Of a DNA stretch of 31,833 nt, positions 1 through 12,200 are shown piece after piece. Made by a program: the position numbers and the translations under genes. The DNA comes from Pelargonium nanum (lineage: Eukaryota > Streptophyta > Magnoliopsida > Geraniales > Geraniaceae), in NCBI GenBank assembly GCA_036897485.1, contig JAYMTF010000675.1:1-31833 (forward strand), in the 5' to 3' direction. The notes under the pieces are model-generated. The model searched no databases. It was not told the origin of the DNA and saw nothing but the letters and a program-made list of their open reading frames with translations. Positions within the stretch are counted from its first letter, which is position 1. Each line of letters begins with the position of its first letter.

Positions 1-2
1 AG

Positions 3-170
3 GTCCGAAACTGGCTAAATGAGAATTTGAGCTTCATCATCTACGGGCATGCAGATTTACTCAAATCACAGCCATTAGTTGGGTGGACTTTTTCATGTCT
101 AGAAGATCAGGATGGCCAGTTGACCCTCAAGATATCAAAAAGTGTGGGGCCATATAAGGTGGTAGTTGAG
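3..170 (+). CDS. Partial exon of an unrecognised gene entering from the left edge
   Basis: An open frame runs from base 3 (V-R-N-W-L-N-E-N-L-S-F-I-I-Y...) to ...GPYKVVVE, where gag|gtatca at 170/171 could be a splice donor in phase 0. The composition (aromatic residues, GWTFSCLEDQDG, alternating K/V near the end) is protein-like rather than random, and no ATG is needed because the gene would begin outside the window. A possible phase-0 last exon is 1071-1124, after the acceptor cacttcag, reading DKQKLQTQMEAVDVVIW then stop. A different frame across the same place also reads plausibly (EVNVTSGQTEAANPDGSC, stop), so the ending is unresolved. I do not recognise the family. The MITE at 328-518 would lie in the intron. 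Confidence 0.35.
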
Positions 171-327
171 GTATCATCTATCGCCTCAACAAAGACCCTG
201 TTTTTATTCTTGTTGTTAATTACATGAAGCAAGAAACAATAATAAATAACGTCTTGTTTCCATGAATTTGTTCATACACATATATCATTGTTCTTTCAGA
301 ATTCGCCAACCCTTAAAAAAAAAATAA

Positions 328-518
328 GACCACAAGAAAAACAATGATCAATTTTTCGTAGCTGATTAACTAAAATTCATAGTTGATTCAATCAACTATA
401 GAACAACTACCGGGACAGGTCCGTAGCCATTAGGTTTGTAGCTAACTTTATGCGACGGAGTCCATAGTTGATCAGCGACGGAACAAACCCGTAGCTAATA
501 ACTGTTTTTCTTATAGTA
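328..518. mobile_element. CACTA-like MITE (non-autonomous DNA transposon)
   Basis: The ends are inverted copies of the CACTA-superfamily terminus: CACAAGAAAAAC near 331-342 and GTTTTTCTTATAGT at 504-517, the reverse complement of ACTATAAGAAAAAC. Between them are short subterminal repeats in both orientations of the type GTAGCTAA, ATAGTTGAT and CCGTAGC, a hallmark of CACTA ends. It is 191 bp with no coding capacity. The outermost bases are worn (gacca and tagta rather than CACTA and TAGTG), and no clear 3-bp target duplication remains, so it is probably an old insertion. Confidence 0.65.
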
Positions 519-3277
519 AAGAACTTTCGATTAATTAATGAATTTGGACGGTTTAATATAGTATTGTTTGTGAATGATAAGGAAGATGTGAGAATTGGGA
601 GTAGGTAATGTTAAGAGAATAGTAACACTTTTCATGGCATCACAGCTTTAAGGTGAAGTCAATGGCCATTGTTGCCATTTGCTTGAAGGTACGCATATAC
701 AACAAAAAATGACTACGTATATGTATAGTAGGTGTAAATGTGTAATGACTCGGTCTCTACTTCTTTCCGCAAAGCAATTGAGAACATTAATTGATGTACA
801 CACATAAAAAATAATTTACAAACTCCTTGTTTTGGATTTATATCCTCATATTTCAAATTTGATTGAAATCTTTGAATTTTTCACAAGGAAACAACTTTTT
901 TTTTGGAAAAGTTAATAATAATAGAGTATAGTTTCTTCGGGAATAGAATACAAAATAATTATAACTTTGGGACAAGTCATATATAATTAATATGATAAAT
1001 AAATAGATGCTTGAGTCACAAGTGCTTATTTGGAAACACTGCTTGTGGCTGGAAGTCAATGTCACTTCAGGACAAACAGAAGCTGCAAACCCAGATGGAA
1101 GCTGTTGATGTTGTTATTTGGTAAATCACCGAAATTTGACAACATTTACCTTTTTACTCATAATTGTGAAGATGATGCTAGCATGGAGTTAGGGGTGTGT
1201 GTGATAAATGATCTTGTTGGCCTTAAATATACGCTTGTTTTTTCTCAAACCATTAATCTTACTTCATCTTTTTTCAATGGCGGTCCTTCAAACTTTCACT
1301 AGTGTTTTGATTATCCAACAACCTGAACGATTCAAACATAAATATAAGGTTTTGTGTTCATGTTCACGAAAGAGATTCAATAAATACTCGAATGAAACTT
1401 TTTGTTGTGGGGTGTTCATCAACATCCAAAAATATTGCGTGCATTGTGTGTTTGTTGGAGATGTGACAATATGTTGAAGTAGATGTACAACACCAGGGAG
1501 AAACCTATTTTGCATGTTTGATCGATCTGTTGATTAGTGTACAATGTTGACCTTCTATGTCTTGTGGTAGTAATTGAAATTACTTATGGAAATATTGTAA
1601 GATTTGATGAAGTTCATTTGATTGACTAAAGTCTTTTAATTTGTTGTTCCATTTTACTTCTTTAATTTATCTGTTTCAAATGAATAAAATTCGTTACTAA
1701 TTTTGGACTATTTTCCTTTTATCAGTTAAGCTACATAATAGGGGTATCTCTCTCCTTAAAATCTCACTGCATTCCACCCGACTTAAGAAATTGAACTCAA
1801 TTTTTCACATAATAGTGTGTGTCTTGAGCATTGAGTCATCCTCTAGCGAACTCAATGAAGTAAAATATTATTTGATAAATTTACGTGTTTAAAATAAATA
1901 AAAAGAAAAATGACGTCATTTCTCTAACTTGTGAGAAAATAATTAAAATAAAGAATTAAGGAGTTACTTTGCTTTTTTATCAAGGCTGCTGCGGGAGTAT
2001 ATCATATGGTTAATGGGTTTCCCGCTAGAGATCGACGCTGCTTTGTAGTTTACGGTTCGCTTTGCAACCGTGTGTGGACCTTTGACTAAATATGGTAAAT
2101 GTAAGCAGCTAAAAAATAAAATTTTAAAATACTATATTTTAGGGATGAATTTTGACTTTGACCATATACATACATATATTATATGGGCAAAGAGGTCAAG
2201 AGATTAGGAGGAACAAATCAACCAAACTACAGCTACCATTACCAAGCTCCTTCTTCTCTCTCTCTGTGCTATTTTACCAAACCTGAAACCACCCCTCATT
2301 TTTGAATTTTGTTTCATCTTTCACCTCTGACTGACCATATTCTGGAAGCTTTAATTAATAAATATTCTTATTTTCTTTTTATGAATACTATATGTAAATA
2401 ATAAAATATTGGTGGAGCTACCAGAAACTAGAAGTAGGGATATTTCAACTGATTAGTAGGATCATATAAAAATCAGTTCCCATTGCTCCCAAAGTAATAC
2501 TAATGCATCACTACCAACCAACCTTAAGGACATTCTTATCTAGTTAAGCTGCTTTTTACTTATCTTTATTCACTACCACATGTTTAATCCTTCTTAGCGT
2601 TTAGTCACAGTTGAGGTTTCATCTTTTCTTGTTAGTATATAAATCTAAGTAATTATTGTGTAGCGTTCATGGCAAAAGTCTATAAATTTTGTTTCTATCT
2701 TCACAATTGAGTACTCCGTTCCTCTTCTTCTTAAACTCGCCTTTTGTTATCTCGCAGATGCAGACTTATCATCTCTTTCGCCATGCATATGTCAATATGT
2801 GACATTGTGCTTACTGCAGTCAGATTGTTAATTTTTTAGTTTATTTTGCATTACATCATTATTGAGTAGTAATGTTGTATTAGTAATTTGTTTATACTCT
2901 CTTAGTAGTTCGGTTACATCTTCCATTGATGTAAATTTTCTTTTGTCTTCCTTGTTAGTAGTTATTATTTTCATCAAGAGACTATAAGTATTTTTTTATA
3001 TTGCTATGTTTCATATGCTTGTGAAAAGAACAAAAATTTGTTAAATTGTTTCACTATTGTAGGCAAGATTTTAACCAACTACATAACTCTTAGATTTTCT
3101 TTTGAAATTTGAGATATGCAAATCATTTTACTATAGTTAGGATATTTGGTTATGTGTCATGTATGTTTCTATTAGGTTGCGTTTGATCGTCGATATTGGA
3201 TAATGACAAATAATTGTGATAAATAAGAAATTAGTCCAATAGGGAAGCAGTTATGCATTCCAAAATTTGATGGTCTA

Positions 3278-3475
3278 TACTACTAAAAGAGCTAAAAATT
3301 ACGAAGAATTTTGCGATGGCCCTATTTCCTAATGCTGTTTTACGACGTAATGTTCGTCACTAATGTTTCCCTCAAAATTTTGTGACAGGTTTATGACGGT
3401 TATAGTACGAAGTACCAAAATGCGGGAAAATTTGCGACGAAAATTTCAACGGGCATTTTGTCGCAAAATAAATGA
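3278..3475. mobile_element. Probable remnant of a CACTA-like element
   Basis: The segment starts with ACTACTAAAAGAGC, close to a CACTA terminus, and is rich in short motifs of the type GCGACGAAAATTT, GTCGCAAAAT and TACGACG, which are typical CACTA subterminal repeats. An inverted repeat is visible: atttgcgac at 3430-3438 against gtcgcaaaat at 3460-3469. No matching right terminus was found, so it is a fragment and its limits are approximate. Confidence 0.35.
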
Positions 3476-3514
3476 GGTGTTGTAACCTCATAGGTGGTTT
3501 AGATTAAGCCAAAA

Positions 3515-3562
3515 TCTTATATATATATATATATAGTTTTTTTAAAGGTATATATATATATA
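3515..3562. repeat. TA dinucleotide microsatellites
   Basis: Two runs of alternating TA, roughly ten and eight repeats, are separated by a T-rich spacer (agtttttttaaagg) and followed by gttagttagt. This is simple-sequence DNA with no evident function. Confidence 0.8.
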
Positions 3563-5477
3563 GTTAGTTAGTAATAAGTTATTTATTTTATATGTTTTAT
3601 TAAACTAACCCTCATTTGGATTTGGTAATTACTTGATTATAATTTGAGGTTGACATCGATCTAACATACATAACGTAAATGAATGAGCAAATATAGAAAA
3701 CGTGTGAGGGATATCACATTTGACAATTTCATTTGTACTACTAATAAGGAAATGAAAGTCACGTGCTAATTGCATATGTATTGTACACGATATTTGTCTT
3801 AACAAACTGTGTGTATATATATATTCCGTGCAAATAAATGGGATTGGAATTGAAATAGTTCCAAGTCTTTACACTTGACAGTTGTTGTGTTGATTCAAGG
3901 AACTGTCACTCTCACATTTCACAATTACAAACAGTAATGCATGCATCATGCATGGCTTTACACACACGAAAACTTTGGAACCTTCCACTACCTAATACCT
4001 TTTGAAAATAATAATGTACAATTTTTTTGTCCCCATGCATCTTTCAATTATTTATATACACTAACTTAAGACACAATGTGATTCTACATCTTAATAAGAT
4101 CTAATCACCGTTAGAAACATTTGGGTTTGATAGGACACAAAAGTAAAGAAGAAGCAGACAGACAAGTAATGGTGATACTGATACAGTCCGTCACACTACA
4201 AACTCTGCTATGTTCAACAAACAACACACCAAATTAATCTTTATGTTTTGAGCACAAACTATTTGTCTTTGTGGCCGACTCAGAAATTTTGTTGGCTGTG
4301 AGCAAGATCTTTAAATCAGGTGTTAATTATATTATTTTTGTGCTCGCTCAATTCTTGAGTTTAGCACATAATTAAGGTTATGTCTTATTTGAACTCTTTT
4401 ACAATATCCCCAACTCATTTTGGTCATGATGAACTTCAAAATAGTCGAAACTAGAAACTAGGTGAGGCTTAGTCGTTGGGAGTCATCTCCCTTGTCATGA
4501 GACTTTCGCTCGGTGTCATCCCCCCACCTTCCCGGCCAGGGAAAACCCCCTTTGCCATCAATTGTTTAATCAATTATATGCATCATCTTTACTGGACCCT
4601 GAACTATCTGAAGTAGTACTCATGTCATAAAGAAAAACCCGAGGATGGCTAGATGACTCATTACCCTCCCCTTCTCTAGCCAAAGTTGGTCGAAGTGTTT
4701 TTCTAAAAAAACGTGACCAACCTAAAGCAACGAGTTCGCCTCCTAAATTCTAAGAATATCTACCTCTAGCATCGCTTATGCAAAATCACTTTGAGATCCT
4801 TTTTCTAACGACATACTACAAATGACAAGTTTTTAAAATTGCACATGACACCAATAAAATACCAACGACCAACACCGATGTAAGCACTACCAACTAACAT
4901 CTCTAGAACAAAAATTGTCTAATAAGAGAAAACAAGATACTTATAGCTATGCACTCGGGGGGGCGGGAGCGGGGACGAACTATGACACCCGCCGATCTCA
5001 AAACAACAATAAATACGTCTATCCATATCATTGAAGACACCTTATATAACGTGCCCTTATTAGCCATTCTAGCACTTGGCCAAATTATCCGATCGATAAG
5101 AATAAGAGGCAAGTGTTAAACAAAGAAAGTACACCACCAACTATGCACACCAGGCATACAACAAACCCATAGCAAAGCTAACCCAAGATCCGCGAAAAAA
5201 ACTCAAAACTCATATAGAGCATAACGGATAAGCATCTTACTATATAAAACAAGACAGAAACATTTAGAACATATAATGCTTTCTGTTCAAGAATTTAAAC
5301 ATCCAAGTAACCAAAAATAGTAGACGACAACAATTAAGTTGGTATCTTAAGAAACACGTATTGAGAAATGAGAAGTGAGAGTGAGTGAAAGCGCCCAAAT
5401 CCAAAAGAAAGAGAATCCCAATCCACAGCAGTTTCATCCAACAATTTCAATTCCAGATTCTGTGGAGTCACACACAA

Positions 5478-7866
<2,389 letters not shown>

Positions 7867-8110
7867 AGTCTGTTCCTGAAGAAACCGAAGCTTCTTTGAT
7901 GAGCGAGTTGTGACATTTACATACGTAGTGGTAAATTATATTCATCAGTAAAGGTTCAAGGGTCATGGTGTACTGATGATGGTGCAGGCTTGATGTAGGG
8001 AATAAGATTTAGAAATACGAATTCCCTTCTAGTGGAAGATTGTAATGTACACTACAAAAACATTTGTCTATTGGCTTATTATGTGAAATCTTCTGCATAT
8101 ACATAATGTG
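7867..8110 (+). other. Probable 3' UTR of the aleurain gene
   Basis: The sequence downstream of the stop is T/A-rich with plant-style polyadenylation signals (ttgtaatgta near 8039-8048, and an A/T-rich near-upstream region around 8080-8110). The exact cleavage site cannot be fixed from sequence. CACTACAAAAAC at 8050-8061 resembles a transposon end but has no partner. Confidence 0.4.
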
Positions 8111-8808
8111 CTCCATAGATTCGTTTATTTTACTGCTAATTTTGTTGAGAGAACTGAAAAGACCATAATAATTTACTGTACTGGAATCAACTCAAGCCCT
8201 CAGGAATATGTCCTCTACAATGAATTGCTGCATCTGAAAATCGTACATATATATTAGGGCTGAAGTTTTGAAATCATCAAGTTCTAAAATTAGAAACTAG
8301 GTGGTAACCCATGGGATTAAGAATATAATGGTACATAAACAATGACAACAAAATGAAGAAGAAGATAGATTTAATGCTTGTTTGGTAACTCCAAGCTCAA
8401 AAGGTCTATTGGTAATTCTTATTATCACTGCTAAAAGTTTAAAAATTATATATGATGATACTCGAAAAAAATCAAAAGTTTCACATCAAATGAGAACGCA
8501 ACACGTGGCGCTCGAGCGGCACGTCATCTCCTTTCCCAAAGACAAAAAAATACGCCAACACGAACCCTTATCCACCTCGACCATCCTGGAAATGTTAGTT
8601 GCCTTGAAAAGCTTCTCAAACAAGTAAGCTCTTCCGGAGCCCTTCAGCTCCCTCGGAGACCTTCTAGTTCTCCTGGAGCCTCTCATTTTTCCTGAAGTCC
8701 AAAAATGTCAAGAGCTCCTCCGAAGCCTTGAAAGCTCCCCTAAAGCGCACAAACATATTTTGAATTCCATGTTAGACCACTTAAGTGGAGAAACTAAAAG
8801 CAATGAAA
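8111..8808. other. Intergenic DNA with palindromes and a GGAGC/GCTCC-rich block
   Basis: No gene is supported here. The notable parts are a G-box-bearing inverted repeat centred on CTCGAG at 8504-8523, and an irregular block at about 8625-8750 in which motifs such as GGAGCC, GCTCC and CTCCGGAG recur in both senses. There is also a 12-bp perfect palindrome CCACTTAAGTGG at 8777-8788. Short open frames across this block follow its base composition and are not convincing proteins. Confidence 0.5.
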
Positions 8809-8960
8809 CCAAGACATGTTGGGCCAAGTTGTTAATACCACTTTGGATTCCCTTTGATGTCGACGGTATGGGATGAGATTTGTGGGGTGGGGTTTAGGGT
8901 CACGCTCCCTTTGAGGAGTGAGAAACATTGTTACTTCGAGTATGATGTCCCGAAAGTTCA
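8809..8960 (+). mobile_element. Decayed tRNA-type SINE, same family as the copy at 19658-19855
   Basis: Read on the + strand, it follows the minus-strand reading of the intronic SINE at 19658-19855. Shared blocks, in order, are CCAAGRCATGTTGGGCCAA, CTTTGGATT.CCTTTGA, CGACGGTATGGG, then GGGTCACGC...GAGNNGTGAGAAACA. The section carrying the RNA polymerase III B box in the other copy is missing here. The right end is fuzzy, and no target duplication was found. This is an old insertion just upstream of the next gene's promoter. Confidence 0.7.
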
Positions 8961-9033
8961 AACTATTTTTGTTTACGAAAATGTAATGACCAAATTTAGT
9001 CTTTTGGGTCTTTGGAATAAAAATTCAAAGATT

Positions 9034-9215
9034 AGGCCCAATCAAACCCAGGGCGATGTGTATGGGCCCGTATCTCAGTCCAATGACCCAATTCTCTCTT
9101 CCAATAGAATAAGACGATTTCAATTGTCAACCCAAAACTGAAAATCTGACAGCGAAACTATTTCCACAGACATGTTCGGGAAGAAGAAGCACTAACAAAA
9201 TTCCAGCAGAAGAAG
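9034..9215 (+). promoter_or_regulatory. GGCCCA-rich, TATA-less promoter and leader with a 7-codon uORF
   Basis: GGCCCA at 9035-9040 and TATGGGCCC at 9061-9069 are site II-type (TCP-binding) elements common in broadly expressed plant genes. No TATA box is evident before the ATG at 9216. A small upstream ORF lies at 9172-9195 (ATG, then FGKKKH, stop), ending 20 nt before the main start codon. If the transcript includes it, it may lower translation of the main frame. The transcription start is inferred, not seen. Confidence 0.45.
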
Positions 9216-12200
9216 ATGTCGACGGAGAGGCATTCTACGGCGCCGGTGGCGTCCCCGGAAGAAAACGCTCTGTAAGTTCTCAAATCTTTCCTGTTTTGCT
9301 GCGACAACCAGATTTCAGTTTTAGCAATTGTCCATCTCTATTTGTTTCAATCCAGTTCTGGAATCCAAGATACTGTCTTGATTTGCTAACCAATTGTTCA
9401 TAACCAGCCTTTAATTTTGAACTGTTCACTTCAAAAGTATTATTTCGAATCAATTTGATAGTTGGAAGTCGTGAATTCTAACTTGGATTATGCATTTGGT
9501 TGCTTCATATGGATTTGGGGTATCTGAAATGTCCATTTCTTTCTAAGATTATCTGTGATATCGACTTGTCCTCGTTCCCTTGTACCTACATTTTGCTTGC
9601 CTTGATCTTGATTTCTGTAAACTGAAGTATCTGTAAAGCTCCAAGTAAGTTGGTAAAATAACTATTGTAAGCTAGTTAGTTGTGCGGATTATTTTGTATA
9701 TTGTATTCATTGAAGATTTTTTTCTCTCGCTTTTATAGTGTTTTTTCTTTTGACTAGTAGTTTTGTTTGTGTTAATAATGAACAAACAGGTTCCTTGATA
9801 TTTTGCACGAGGCTCCTTTATTTGGTCATCGGAAGCCAACAAGGATTGTTGGGAGTATTCTATACTGTCTTCTTTTGGCAAGTAGAAATTCTTTGCCAGC
9901 AAATTATGGTTCATTGCTTGATTTCACAAACTATGATGCTATCAGCTACTCAGAAAGTTATTTTTTCTTTTGTTTCTGAGTGTAATATATTAAGTGAAGA
10001 TTGTTTTGCAATATCAGGCAGGTTATGCTGCTTTGGCTGCCGCAGCTACGTGGATATTTCATCCTATACCAAAATTGATTCCATCACTGCTTTGCAGTTG
10101 CGATGTTATCCTTTTAATATTGACAGGTTTTCCCTGTATTCTTCATCCTTATTCATGCTTGTTTTAGGATAGGCATTTTACTATGACTGCTTTTTTGTGG
10201 CTCGGAAATAATTTCTGCTTGCATTTGTTGCATTATTTCTTGTACAATACCATTATATTAATATATGATTTCAGGAATGAAATATTTGCATACTTTTCTT
10301 GGATATCACGGTATCAGTATTCATTGTGAAAATGATATTTGTTCTTTATTTTTATCTGTATGATATCCAACCAGTGTTGCTGATATTACATTATCATCTG
10401 CTGGAAATGTAGAACAGATTAAGATAACTAAACAAGGGAAGGGAATTAGGTCTAAACTGGTTAGTAGATCAACTCTGGGGAGAGAGACTACTGAAATTGA
10501 ATCTTGAACTGTTAAGTACAATTTTCATTAAAAAAAAAAAAAACTATGGGTCCCATCGGATTAAAATTTAAATGGTCTTGAGACTTTCATCTTCAGCTAT
10601 ATTGTCACTTCAGTTATACTGTTTGTTAATTCATGTAACTGCGTTCTGCTAACTGATATATTGAAGAGGTACAACATGTCATTTCAAACAAGACCTACTA
10701 TTATCTAATGTCTTTAATATTTTGTTTGTATTATTCACCAATATACTGAACATCTCCCTAAATTCTTTGCTTATCATTTGTTCCCTTTGGTTCTAATGTT
10801 CCTCTTTGCCTAGTTCAAATTGAAAGGGCATGACTCTATAACAATAAGTGGGTTCTCCGTTTAAAGATGACATTTTTATTTTTCAGGCATCTTTCAACAG
10901 TATCTGGTTTACCAAGTCCATAAAGTACGTTTGCAGGTAACTTTCTCCTCGCCCTTGGGTTCGGGTAGTATACAAAAGAATTTGCTTCCTGAATCCCACT
11001 TGTGTTATTGTTTGGTTTGGTATTATTAGGATGTCAAATACGGTGTATTGGCCTAGTAAATCATTTCTTATTAACTTTGGAAACCTTGATATGAACTTTT
11101 CTTGTTGGTAGGGGTACTATAGTTTCAGCCAGAAGTTAAAGTATATTGTCCGATTGCCTTTTGCCATCACTGCATATGGTATGTGGATTCTGTTCAAGTT
11201 GTTACTTTTGTCATATTCAATCATTGGTGTAAATATCTGGTCGTGGTTTGAACATTTTAGTTTTGAATATAACTAATATGAAGTAGCAAAAAACAGCTTT
11301 TAGCACATTTTCAGTCTTGTATGAGCATAATTCTCTCGGGCTATATTTTGCCTCTTCTCTTATTAGCCTATCTTGCTGGCATATTCTTAAGAGTTCTTAC
11401 TGTGGTAACTGGTTAGTATACTCTGTATCATGTAGCATAGATGTTATGCCAATTTGGTAACTATTTTGCATTTTCATTCAACTAGATGCTTTATCATTGT
11501 ATCCTGGTTGTATCAGAAATGATACCTCATGTTCAGGCTGCTTATTGGGTGGGGATCTATTTTCTTATTTGCATTCATCTCCCTTTCCATATGTTCTTTT
11601 TTCTATATTACATACAGATAGTGGACAGTTTGAAATTCTAATTATCAGTAAAAACAAAGGAAAAAACTGCCTCAACAACTTAAGTATGGAGAAGATGGCT
11701 GATAAAATTTGATTTATTGAAAGCAATAATTTAAAGTTTCAAAAATTTTAAAGGTAATGCAAATAAGATGCAAGTCTTCTTAATATAGACTGAATAAAAG
11801 ATATGGCTATAGAGTCTGGATGGAATAGGATGGTTTAGTGTTTTGCCTTCAGATTGTTGGGATTTAGAATTTGTTAAATTGAGTTCGGTTGCGTATGCTC
11901 ATCAGGGTCTCTGGTTCAGAAACTGGACCTTTGTTCCAAGTGAGAAATGCATCCTAAGGCTTTTGCTTTATCTTAAAGTTCCTTTTGAATTTATATGGTT
12001 TGTCATTAACCATGTTAGGTTAGTGAAGTTCTATCATATGATTCATATCCATGCTTGATGAGATTCTTAATGTACTACTAAGAAGAAATTTTCACTTAAA
12101 AAATGACTATGTCTATAATGAAGGAATAGACTTGTGGACTTTTTTAAATATATATAAAGCTGTTATATGGTTTGAGGTGCTTGTTTTTCGTCTTTACATG

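Larger units (their letters stand above)
1125..5477. other. Intergenic region without a supportable gene
   Basis: About 4.3 kb of mostly AT-rich DNA. Visible contents are a TATA-like stretch and CT-rich run near 2170-2270, a CACTA-like remnant near 3278-3475, TA microsatellites near 3515-3562, a cluster of CATGCA (RY-type) motifs at 3937-3955, and a somewhat GC-richer, repeat-looking segment from about 4440 to 5200. The only open frames are short and unconvincing. The final part, from roughly 5300, is the promoter and 5' leader of the aleurain gene; no strong TATA box was recognised close to its start. Confidence 0.6.

Noticed and set aside
4440-5200. LINE or other retroelement coding remnant
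   Set aside because: The composition looks repeat-like, but no reverse transcriptase or other motif could be read in any frame.
5385-5477. Upstream extension of the aleurain frame
   Set aside because: It has no ATG (it would begin with GTG), and it would bury the signal peptide behind a basic stretch.
8050-8061. CACTACAAAAAC as a CACTA transposon end
   Set aside because: No partner terminus or subterminal repeats nearby; it lies in the aleurain 3' UTR.
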